From positions 1 through 30,411 of the forward strand of contig DATENA010000295.1 in NCBI GenBank assembly GCA_035275285.1: DNA of 30,411 nucleotides, read 5' to 3'. Source of the DNA: Chersky-265 sp035275285. Lineage in GTDB: Bacteria > Fibrobacterota > Fibrobacteria > UBA11236. Positions within the stretch are counted from its first letter, which is position 1. Each line of letters starts with the position of its first letter. Made by a program: the position numbers and the translations under genes. Positions 23,838-30,411 of this stretch are shown piece after piece. The notes under the pieces are model-generated. The model was not told the DNA's origin and did not search any database. It was given only the letters and a program-made list of their open reading frames with translations.

Positions 23838-25886
23838 GTGAAGGATCTGATCCGGGACATCGAACTCCTCAAGGCCGGCCTGGCGGAAGGGCGCGATGTC
23901 GCCGAGCTCGGATTCGGTTCCGAGGAGGTCGCCGCCCTGGCCCGGGACCTGGCCAAACGCTATTCGCGCATCGATACCCAGGCCAAGCGGCGCATCCGCT
24001 CCGCCAGCGCCTCGCTCAGCCGCGCGCAGCTGGAAAAGGAGCAATACAAATCCTCCCTCAGCGAACTGCAGAAGATCCTGGACCTGTGCCGGGTCATCTC
24101 CAGTTCCCTGGACCTCAAGGATATCCTGCACCATCTGCTTTTCCTGCTCAGCGAGATCCTTCCCTCCCGCGGGTGCGCCGTATTCGTGGGCGGGAACCGC
24201 AACGGCGGTGCCGACGTCTCCCCCGGCGGCGCGCCGCTGCTGGCGAGCAATTTCACGCCGGCCCTCCAACAGATCCTGGCGCAGCATTTCGAGGAAGGCA
24301 TCATCCGCTGGATCCTCAACGAACGCCGGGTCTGCCTCATCCCCAGCTTCGACGACCGCCTCTCCGACGGGGCCGTCAGCGGCGATTTCGCGGTGGTCCC
24401 CCTCAACGACAACGACAGCAACTACGGGTTCATCTGGATCGCTTGCACCATCAAGCAGGAAGCGGTGACGCCGGAAACCACCAACCTCATCTGGGTGCTC
24501 TCCAGCCACGCCTCCATCGCCATCATGAACTGCCTGCACCGGCAGCGCATGGAGGAAAAGCTCAACGAGCTGAAGCTGCTCACCTCCATCAACGCCCTCA
24601 AGGGGGAAATCCTCCGGCAAGGCGCCCCCCGCGAGGAAACCGGCGGCGCCGAAGCCGCTTTCGGGGGAGCGGGAGGACTGCCCGCCTTTTTCCGGGAGTT
24701 CCAGCGCCTCATCTCCCGGGAGCTCAAACTCGACAAGGGCCATCTGATCTCGAGCGCTCCCGACGGCTCCCTTTCCGTGCAACCCGCCCTCGCTCCCCTG
24801 GACTCCGCGCCTTTCGCCGAGCACGCGGAAACCCGCAAGCTCCTGCGCCTGGCCGACAAGGAACAGGTCCGGCTGGAGGCGGGGGATTTCTTCCTGTCCT
24901 CCTATCCCCGCGTGGCCAAGGCCCTGGGATCGGCGGGCCTGGCGCTGCTGTCCCTGTCCCCCGCCGAAGGGCCCGGCGCGGCGAACCGGGGGGCCTACCT
25001 GCTGCTGCCCCTCTCCGCCGACGACATGCAGCGCATACCGCTCCTGCAAACCCTGCTGCTCGCGGTCGCGTCCCAGGCCCGCGTGGTGGCCGAGAACATC
25101 GATCTGTACGATTCCCTGCTCGCCGCCAACCGCAACCTCACCGCCCTGCAATGGCAGTTGGTGCATTCGGGGAAGATGGCGGCTCTGGGCCAACTGGCGG
25201 GCGGCGTGGCCCATGAAATCAACAATCCCCTCCAGATCATGCTCGGGCGCATCCAGATGATCCAGATGATGGCCGAAGAGAAGCAGCCCGCCGGCAAGGC
25301 CAAGCTCAAGGACGAGCTCAACCTGGTGACCGAGGAAGTGCTCCGCATCCGCGATATCGTCCGCAACCTGCTGGATTTCTCGCGCCAGGGGAAGCGGGAA
25401 ACCGCCTTTTCCCCCGTCTCCCTCAACGACACCCTTCAGGACGTGCTGGCCCTGTTGCAGCATCAATTGATCTCCAACCAGGTGGAAGTGAAACTCTCCC
25501 TGGATCCGGAAAACGTGCGGATCCTGGGCAACAGGAACCAGCTCAAGCAGGTTTTCATCAATCTGATGATGAACGCCGTCCACGCCATGGAAAAGGAACC
25601 CCGGGTCCTGGAGATCACCACCTTCCTCCGGGACGGCATGGTCACCGCTTCCGTGCGGGATTCCGGCGTCGGGATTTCCCAGGAGAACATCTCCCGGATA
25701 TTCGAACCTTTCTTCAGCACCAAGAGCATGGGAACCGGCCTGGGACTTTCCATCAGCTATGGACTTATCAAGGAACATAAGGGCACCATCGAGGTGGAAA
25801 GCCAGGAGGCCCGGGGCACCTGCTTCACCATCCGGCTTCCCAAGATCTCGGAAGAATCCCTGGGCTATAATCTCCTCGTCGGCTGA
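23838..25886 (+). CDS. Soluble GAF-containing sensor histidine kinase
   Basis: The 682-residue kinase has no membrane segment. In order it shows a short N-terminal coiled coil (about 1-75), a GAF-like domain (about 78-235), a second more divergent GAF-like segment (about 270-430), HisKA with H459 in LAGGVAHEINNPLQIMLGRI, and HATPase (about 520-675) with the N box QVFINLMMNAVHAME, the G1 box RDSGVGIS and the G2 box GTGLGLSISYGLI. The H-box resembles NtrB-type kinases. It starts at GTG 23838. No cognate NtrC-type regulator lies nearby. Confidence 0.9.
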   Translation: MKDLIRDIELLKAGLAEGRDVAELGFGSEEVAALARDLAKRYSRIDTQAKRRIRSASASLSRAQLEKEQYKSSLSELQKILDLCRVISSSLDLKDILHHLLFLLSEILPSRGCAVFVGGNRNGGADVSPGGAPLLASNFTPALQQILAQHFEEGIIRWILNERRVCLIPSFDDRLSDGAVSGDFAVVPLNDNDSNYGFIWIACTIKQEAVTPETTNLIWVLSSHASIAIMNCLHRQRMEEKLNELKLLTSINALKGEILRQGAPREETGGAEAAFGGAGGLPAFFREFQRLISRELKLDKGHLISSAPDGSLSVQPALAPLDSAPFAEHAETRKLLRLADKEQVRLEAGDFFLSSYPRVAKALGSAGLALLSLSPAEGPGAANRGAYLLLPLSADDMQRIPLLQTLLLAVASQARVVAENIDLYDSLLAANRNLTALQWQLVHSGKMAALGQLAGGVAHEINNPLQIMLGRIQMIQMMAEEKQPAGKAKLKDELNLVTEEVLRIRDIVRNLLDFSRQGKRETAFSPVSLNDTLQDVLALLQHQLISNQVEVKLSLDPENVRILGNRNQLKQVFINLMMNAVHAMEKEPRVLEITTFLRDGMVTASVRDSGVGISQENISRIFEPFFSTKSMGTGLGLSISYGLIKEHKGTIEVESQEARGTCFTIRLPKISEESLGYNLLVG

Positions 25887-25926
25887 AAAACGGCGCTTTC
25901 GATAAAAAAGGCCATTCCGGCTTTGA

Positions 25927-25960
25927 TTTCCAGGAATTTCCTAGTTTTTTCTCCTGGAAA
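25927..25960. repeat. Inverted repeat TTTCCAGGA / TCCTGGAAA
   Basis: Perfect 9-bp arms (25927-25935 and 25952-25960) are separated by 16 nt that include six T residues. It lies in the gap between the kinase and the next gene, and could be an inefficient terminator or a dyad operator. Confidence 0.55.
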
Positions 25961-26061
25961 TTAGCGCCAAAGTTAAAGTAAAATGGGACCGCTTATGCCA
26001 ATCCCGGAGCCCGGGCCAATGTGCGGAGCGCGTGTTCATCTCCCTGAAAGGCGGTCTTTGG

Positions 26062-26760
26062 ATGGACTTTCCGCAACCCTTCAGTTTCCAGACCGGGAAC
26101 GCGGAAAGCGTATTTTTGACGGCCGCTCTGCTCGGCGGAACGTTCGGAAGCCTGATCGGAGGGCTGGCCGCCGCCATCACCACCTATGTCTTTTCGCGCA
26201 GGCTGTTCAAAAGCAAAGTCCTGGATAACGCCCGTAAGGACATCAAAGGCCCCCTCTCCGGCTACATGGAATGGCTGACCACCGTCTCCGGCGAGTTCGC
26301 GCTCTGGAAGACCGATCTCCTGCCCGCCTATCTCCCCGATTCCGCGCAGGATCAGTTCGAATTGAACCGCATGCGCAAATTGTTCGTGGACCAGCGTAAC
26401 CAGCTCTGGCTTTCCAAGCTCGAGGAGTACGATACCCTGCTGGAGAAGTTCAACCCGGCCATCAAGGCCATGTGGTTCCGCCAGACGGAACTCCACGAGA
26501 CGTTCACGAAGGTTTTCAACTCGATGGAAACCGATCCTCCCGAGGCCGTCATCGCCGGCGAGCGGATCGAGAGCCTGGCCTTCGAACAGGGCCAGCTCGT
26601 TTCCGATTTCCTCTATCATCTGCAATACGAATGCCTGCGCTCCGTCGCCACGGCCAAGCCGCGCGCGCCCAAGGACGTGGTGAAGCCGCGCATCGTCAGG
26701 ACGGCCCTGGGCCGCATCAAGGTGGTGCTTCCAAAGAGTGGCTCGATTGGGAGCCTTTAG
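26062..26760 (+). CDS. Hypothetical membrane-anchored protein, 232 aa
   Basis: I do not recognise this protein. It has one membrane segment near the N-terminus (about 20-45: VFLTAALLGGTFGSLIGGLA and following) and a largely helical, charged cytoplasmic body rich in Glu, Leu and Phe, with a basic C-terminus. ATG 26062 is chosen because AAAGGCGG lies 7 nt upstream; an in-frame GTG at 26032 would add 10 residues. It is a single gene flanked by repeat structures on both sides. Confidence 0.75.
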   Translation: MDFPQPFSFQTGNAESVFLTAALLGGTFGSLIGGLAAAITTYVFSRRLFKSKVLDNARKDIKGPLSGYMEWLTTVSGEFALWKTDLLPAYLPDSAQDQFELNRMRKLFVDQRNQLWLSKLEEYDTLLEKFNPAIKAMWFRQTELHETFTKVFNSMETDPPEAVIAGERIESLAFEQGQLVSDFLYHLQYECLRSVATAKPRAPKDVVKPRIVRTALGRIKVVLPKSGSIGSL

Positions 26761-26843
26761 AAAAGCGGGGACGAGACCCGGGAGGAAGATTTGTCCGGGA
26801 TAGGAACCGCGACTTGATGTGATGGTGTCGTTTGGATCATCAA

Positions 26844-26923
26844 GTCGGGAGTCGCGGGTCGGGAGTTGAATACGGAAGATTCTTCGTATTCAACTCCCGA
26901 CCCCCGACTCCGAGGGGCGCAGC
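26844..26923. repeat. Nested-palindrome cassette, copy 3
   Basis: GTCGGGAGTCGCGGGTCGGG on the left and CCCGACCCCCGACTCCGAGG on the right enclose a perfect 17-bp inner stem (26858-26874 with 26885-26901) with a self-complementary 10-nt loop. The right side (26889-26923) matches copy 1 in reverse orientation at 31 of 35 bases. No T run follows. Bases 26761-27072 are otherwise without a gene. Confidence 0.8.
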
Positions 26924-27072
26924 GGTAGGCCGGCCAACGGCGGGGTCCCGTACCCCCGACCCGGTGCTTCCACGCGCACGATCCCCGCAGTCCCGCTACG
27001 GCAATTCATCGACTCTTAACGCGCCCCGAAGAAAAGCACGGCACCGAACAGGCCAAGGAGCATTCTCCGTAG

Positions 27073-27474
27073 TCAGTCCGGAAACTCTTCAATCGCGCGC
27101 CGCACGTTCTCCGTAAGCACGGAAGGCGTGAAGGGCTTGGGCATGAAGGTCGCCATCAGTTCCTGGATTTCCTTCCGGATCCTCTCCCCGCCGTTGCCGA
27201 TGCAGCACTCCAAGGGGTATCCGGACGTGTAGAGCACGCGCATCCGGGGCCGCGTGCGGCGCAGCAAGGTGGCCACCTGATGGCCGCTCATGGCCTCCTC
27301 GAGCTCCACGTCCGCGATGAGCAGATCGATGGTCCCCTGATGGGCCTCGCTGAGGATCAACGCCTTCTCGCTCGACTCGGCCTTGAGCACCGAGTATCCG
27401 CGCATCTCCAGAACCTTGACGATCAGCCTCAGCACCTGATCCTCGTCTTCTACCAACAGAACCGTTCGTGTCAT
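27073..27474 (-). CDS. Stand-alone receiver-domain response regulator, 133 aa
   Basis: A CheY-like single-domain protein. The acidic pair E9/D10 lies in LLVEDED, the phosphoacceptor is D55 in LLIADVE, T83 follows in VLYTSGYP and K113 lies in MPKPFTP. The last motif and the SGY segment are typical of receivers cut from hybrid kinases rather than true CheY. ATG 27474 is chosen because a TGGACC-18-TATCAT promoter places the transcription start on this codon, and no ribosome site is present. An upstream start at 27570 would pass through that promoter. It is divergent from the next receiver gene. Confidence 0.85.
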   Translation of the reverse strand: MTRTVLLVEDEDQVLRLIVKVLEMRGYSVLKAESSEKALILSEAHQGTIDLLIADVELEEAMSGHQVATLLRRTRPRMRVLYTSGYPLECCIGNGGERIRKEIQELMATFMPKPFTPSVLTENVRRAIEEFPD

Positions 27475-27480
27475 GGGGAT

Positions 27481-27510
27481 ATGATACCGCACCGGAGGGG
27501 TCCGGGTCCA
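27481..27510 (-). promoter_or_regulatory. Promoter giving a probable leaderless receiver mRNA
   Basis: On the minus strand TGGACC (27510-27505), an 18-bp spacer and TATCAT (27486-27481) end 6 nt before ATG 27474, so the start site falls on or next to the A of the start codon. Confidence 0.5.
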
Positions 27511-27574
27511 GGCCCCGCAAAAGCGTATCAGCCCCCTTGCGAAGAGTTTATATTCGCAGTTAGGGGACAATCAA

Positions 27575-27982
27575 ATGGACCATGCGAAACCGTCGGAAAC
27601 CAACATTCTGTTGGTCGAGGATGAAGAATCCTTGCTGAAACTGGCCACCCATATCCTGGAAATGCAGGGATACCACGTGCTGGCCAGCCCCCATAGCGAG
27701 GCCGCCCTCCGCAAGGCGAAGAATTTCCCCGGCCGTATCCATCTCCTTTTGACCGATGTGCGCATGGATCCGCATATGAGCGGATGCAAAATGGCCCAAC
27801 AGCTCAGGATCGCCCGGCCGGACCTCCAAGTCCTCTACATGTCGGCCTATCCTTCCAGCGAAATCGTGAAAAAGGAAGTGGAACAGGGAGTCGCGGGACT
27901 CCTGAAAAAACCCTTCACTCCCACCGTCCTGCTGGAGGCCGTGAAAAGGGCGCTGGACCATACCGTGGCGCGCCAGGGCTGA
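27575..27982 (+). CDS. Stand-alone receiver-domain response regulator, 135 aa
   Basis: A second CheY-like protein with the acidic pair E15/D16, the phosphoacceptor D61 (LLLTDVRM), S90 in VLYMSAYP and the conserved K112-P113 in LLKKPFTP. It resembles its divergent neighbour in the VEDE, LEM-GY and KPFTP-VL segments, which suggests an old duplication. No output domain is present, so it probably acts by protein contact or in a phosphorelay. AGGGGAC precedes ATG 27575. Confidence 0.87.
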   Translation: MDHAKPSETNILLVEDEESLLKLATHILEMQGYHVLASPHSEAALRKAKNFPGRIHLLLTDVRMDPHMSGCKMAQQLRIARPDLQVLYMSAYPSSEIVKKEVEQGVAGLLKKPFTPTVLLEAVKRALDHTVARQG

Positions 27983-27988
27983 TTTCCA

Positions 27989-28018
27989 TTGCCACCCCCG
28001 GAGCGAGTGTCCTATGAT
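27989..28018 (+). promoter_or_regulatory. Promoter of the WG-repeat gene (probable leaderless mRNA)
   Basis: TTGCCA (27989-27994), an 18-bp spacer and TATGAT (28013-28018) are followed by 5 nt and GTG 28024. The predicted transcription start coincides with the start codon, and no ribosome site is present. Confidence 0.6.
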
Positions 28019-28023
28019 AGAAC

Positions 28024-29595
28024 GTGCTCAAACCGTTCAAAAAAGAGGGGAAATGGGGCTATTGCGACGAGCATAACCATGCCGTCATCCCGCCCCGCTA
28101 CGTTCTCGCGTCCCGGTTTTCCCAGGGACTGGCCGCCGTGGCCGTCCTGGGTCCCGCCAGCAAGGCCTGGGGTTACATCGGCGAGACGGGCGAAATCGCC
28201 ATCGCCCCGCGGTTCCAGGAGGCCATGGATTTCCACGAAGACATGGCCGCGGTCCGGACCGAATCGCCCGGCCCCGGATCCAACGGGTCACGTTGGGGTT
28301 ACATAGACAAGTCCGGGTCGCTGGTCATCCCGCCCCTCTTCGACAAGGTGGGAGAGTTCTCGGAGGGCCTGGCGGTGGTGTGGAAGGACGGCAAGGCCGG
28401 ATACCTGGACACGGAAGGCCGCACCGTCATCGAACCGCGATACGCCCACGCGGACGCGTTCCGCGAAGGCCTGGCCCGCGTGCGGCTGGCGGATGGGGCC
28501 TGGACCCACGTGGACCGCCAAGGCCGGCCCAGGAACCCGCGCGGTTACCCCGAGGCAGAATCCTTCTCCGAAGGCCTGGCCGCGGTCAGGCTTTCCCTGC
28601 AGGGCGGCTGGGGCTACATCGATCCGGAAGGCCGCACCGTCATCCCCGCCACCTTCGAGAAAGCCTTCCCGTTCCGGGAAGGCCGGGCGCGGGTGGTGGC
28701 CGGCGCCTACCCGCACGGCAAGTTCGGGTTCATCGACAAGCAAGGCAACCTCATCGTCAAGCCCCGCTACCACGAGGCGGAAGACTTCCGGCAGGGCGTG
28801 GCGCGCGTGAAGTTCCTGGGCGGCGATTGGCGCTGGCTGGATTCCGCCGGCGTGATGCTGATACCGGCCAGCCATCGCGACAGCCTGCTGTTCTCGGAAG
28901 GCCGCGCCCGCACCCTGGTGGACGAGAAATGGGGCTTCGTCGATCGCACCTATGCCTTCTGCATCCCGCCCCGCTACGATGAGGCCGGGCATTTCTACCT
29001 GGGGATGGCCTCCGTCAAGGTGGACGCGGGAAATCCCGGCGACGGGCCGGATCCGGACATGCCCCGTTCCGAACCCATCCGCAAGCCGCGCTGGGGCTAC
29101 ATCGATCCCCATGGAGCCGTGGCCATCCCGGCCCGCTACCTGATGGCCGGCTCGTTCAGCGAGGACCTTGCCGCGGTCAAGGTGCATGCCTGGTTCGGGC
29201 TATCCACCAAATGGGGCTACATCGATCGTTCCGGCCGCACCGTCATCCCTCCCGCCTTCGATTTCGCCTACCCCTTCGCCGAAGGCCTGGCCCGGATCAA
29301 CATGGGCGGCTGGCACGGACCCGCCGGCGGCGTGCAAGGCGGCCGCTGGGGATTCATCGATAAAAACGGCAAATACGTCATCAAACCCCGATTCGAGTAC
29401 GTTTCCTGGTTCGCCGAAAACCTGGCCGTGGTCCGCGTAGGCCCCCAGTGGGGCTATATAGACGGCAAAGGCGGCATGGCCATAGCCCCCCAATTCGACG
29501 AAGCCTACAATTTCTTCAAGGGCCTGGCCCGCGTGCGCCTCGGCGACCAGTGGTTCTACGTGGACCCGGGCGGCAATAAAAAGCCCTTGGACTAG
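28024..29595 (+). CDS. WG-repeat protein, about 13 repeats, 523 aa
   Basis: Almost the whole protein is built from WG repeats of about 35-45 residues with the pattern W-G-Y-I-D...G...V-I-P-P-F-D-A...F-S-E-G-L-A-V. I count 13 full units and a 14th partial unit (DQWFYVDPGGNKKP). Units 5 and 8 are degenerate, and units 2, 9, 10 and 11 carry long loops. There is no signal peptide or membrane segment, so the protein is probably a cytoplasmic beta-propeller-like or solenoid scaffold. The WG family has no established general function. It starts at GTG 28024 with no leader. Confidence 0.9.
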   Translation: MLKPFKKEGKWGYCDEHNHAVIPPRYVLASRFSQGLAAVAVLGPASKAWGYIGETGEIAIAPRFQEAMDFHEDMAAVRTESPGPGSNGSRWGYIDKSGSLVIPPLFDKVGEFSEGLAVVWKDGKAGYLDTEGRTVIEPRYAHADAFREGLARVRLADGAWTHVDRQGRPRNPRGYPEAESFSEGLAAVRLSLQGGWGYIDPEGRTVIPATFEKAFPFREGRARVVAGAYPHGKFGFIDKQGNLIVKPRYHEAEDFRQGVARVKFLGGDWRWLDSAGVMLIPASHRDSLLFSEGRARTLVDEKWGFVDRTYAFCIPPRYDEAGHFYLGMASVKVDAGNPGDGPDPDMPRSEPIRKPRWGYIDPHGAVAIPARYLMAGSFSEDLAAVKVHAWFGLSTKWGYIDRSGRTVIPPAFDFAYPFAEGLARINMGGWHGPAGGVQGGRWGFIDKNGKYVIKPRFEYVSWFAENLAVVRVGPQWGYIDGKGGMAIAPQFDEAYNFFKGLARVRLGDQWFYVDPGGNKKPLD

Positions 29596-29651
29596 ACGGC
29601 CGTCACGCCCCTACTTGTAAGGGAAGGGCCATTCAACTAGTTTATCCGCTC

Positions 29652-29846
29652 ATGGAACCGCAGACCAAGCGCGTCAAGACAGCCATCGTCGCGTACCGCC
29701 GCACCCTTTACCAGGTCTCCCCCACCGGATTGCGCGCCGTCATGGAACTGACCCGCGGCCAAGTCGACAGCGACGCCGCCATCGGCTTCGTCCTCCGCCA
29801 GGAAGGCTACGACATCAGCCCCGAAGAATTCACCGTCCCAAGCTGA
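29652..29846 (+). CDS. Small hypothetical protein, 64 aa
   Basis: I do not recognise it. The sequence is basic at the N-terminus and acidic at the C-terminus, with a central helix-rich part (TGLRAVMELTRGQVDSDAAI) and no membrane segment. It starts 56 nt after the WG-repeat stop. No clear ribosome site is visible before the ATG, so the gene is plausible rather than certain. Confidence 0.45.
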   Translation: MEPQTKRVKTAIVAYRRTLYQVSPTGLRAVMELTRGQVDSDAAIGFVLRQEGYDISPEEFTVPS

Positions 29847-30134
29847 CGTAATAATCCCGGTAAGCCGGACAACCATCCGCTCCCAGCCAACCCGCACGCC
29901 GCGCGCCCCACAGGAAACTTCTTTCTCTTCCCCGAAGGTATCCCTGGCTCCAACCCGGACCTCCCCGCTCGACCCATGCCCGTTGCGGACTCACGCCCCC
30001 TGCCGACCCACCACCGCACGAGACCCACCCCATCGCGGCCACAGGGAAGCTGTGGTCCGGATCCCGCAGACAGACGGCGCCCGGGGGCGGGGTGGGGGTG
30101 CGGGGCGAGTCGCGGAGCCCGCTTGGCGCGGAAT

Positions 30135-30150
30135 CCGGGCGAACGCCCGG
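30135..30150. repeat. GC-rich hairpin CCGGGCG-AA-CGCCCGG in the gene-free tail
   Basis: A perfect 7-bp hairpin with a 2-nt spacer (in practice a shorter stem with a larger loop), embedded in a larger imperfect stem (GAGCCCG on the left, CGGGCTC on the right). With CCACAG/CTGTGG at 30039-30055 it shows that the interval 29847-30269 is rich in dyads. I see no supportable gene there. Confidence 0.5.
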
Positions 30151-30269
30151 GCTCGCGATCGCGGGACCCATGGCGAGGCTGCTCCCGTTCGCGGGCCCGG
30201 GCATGCGACCCACCCCGGGGCCAGCCCGGATTCTTCCGGCCCAGGGAGCCTGAAAGCCTTAGAGCCCCT

Positions 30270-30411
30270 GACGGAATGGGGGCGAAGAGCGAGGCCGTGC
30301 GAGCGGGCCGCGGCCAAGGAGGGCGAAGGAGCGATACTTGGAGAGTATCGCGACTGAGCCCGACGCCGGCCCCGGCTCGCGCAGCCGGCCGCAGCCGAGC
30401 AGCCATTCCGT
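30270..30411 (+). ncRNA. Candidate structured RNA or repeat element, possibly truncated by the window end
   Basis: ACGGAATGG (30270-30278) pairs exactly with CCATTCCGT (30403-30411). Inside, GCGATACT/AGTATCGC (30331-30338 with 30344-30351) forms an 8-bp stem with loop TGGAG, GGGC/GCCC (30321-30324 with 30358-30361) continues it, and the symmetric loop between them (GAAGGA opposite GACTGA) can form two tandem G-A sets around an A-U and a G-C pair. Other GC-rich segments (CGAGC with GCTCG, GGCC with GGCC) can pair between the outer arms. The strand is assigned by the better G-A geometry; transcription is not shown. Confidence 0.45.

Noticed and set aside
25866..25871. TATAAT box at the 3' end of the kinase gene
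   Set aside because: No acceptable -35 element at 16-18 bp and it lies inside the coding sequence about 195 nt before the next gene.
29807..30406. Minus-strand ORF of about 199 codons in the GC-rich tail
   Set aside because: Arg/Pro/Gly-rich product without domain or ribosome site, crossing several hairpins and the candidate structured element; competing ORFs overlap it in other frames.

Overview
The window is a GC-rich bacterial chromosome segment dominated by a flagellar operon cluster. Reading left to right it runs from an IS1634-type insertion sequence (about 127-1861), past a tRNA-Thr(CGU) with its own terminator on the minus strand, through three non-flagellar genes (a 119-aa hypothetical, a small membrane protein and a DUF1015 protein), into a flagellar block from 4638 to 22893. 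It ends with signalling genes (HDOD protein, soluble GAF histidine kinase, two stand-alone receiver proteins), a large WG-repeat protein, a small hypothetical gene and a gene-poor, structured GC-rich tail.

The flagellar order is motE/ylxF-like, fliK, flgD, flgE, flbD, fliL, fliM, fliN/fliY-like, fliO, fliP, fliQ, fliR, flhB, flhA, flhF, small membrane protein, fliA. This matches the Bacillus/spirochete-type fla/che arrangement, but motA/motB (usual between flbD and fliL), cheY (after fliY) and flhG/minD (after flhF) are missing here. The block encodes hook assembly and length control (FlgD, FlgE, FliK), the stator-associated FliL, the switch (FliM and a CheC-containing FliN), the complete export gate (FliOPQR-FlhBA), the placement GTPase FlhF and sigma-28. 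Two sigma-54 promoter matches, a near-perfect one before the motE-like gene (4638-4653) and a good one before flhA (17822-17837), suggest a sigma-54 then sigma-28 hierarchy. The FliN with a CheC-like middle, the MotE/YlxF protein, FlbD and sigma-54 use together suggest a deep-branching diderm such as Fibrobacterota or a spirochete relative. That phylum call is inference only.

The main unusual content is non-coding. (1) A dispersed family of nested palindromes occurs at about 4295-4418, 14427-14558 and 26844-26923. Two copies enclose a terminator-like inner hairpin within conserved GTCGGGAGTCGGG-type arms, and one of them lies inside the operon at the fliO-fliP junction, where it obscures the fliP start. 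(2) A heptamer-repeat/inverted-repeat cassette lies at the fliQ-fliR junction. (3) A 41-bp tandem repeat carrying a palindrome and a -35-like hexamer leads into the promoter of the gene that occupies the usual flhG position. (4) A candidate structured RNA or repeat closes the window (30270-30411). It has matching outer arms and a helix interrupted by a symmetric loop predicted to contain two tandem G-A pair sets. Several genes near the right side also look leaderless, with the -10 box about 6 nt before the start codon.
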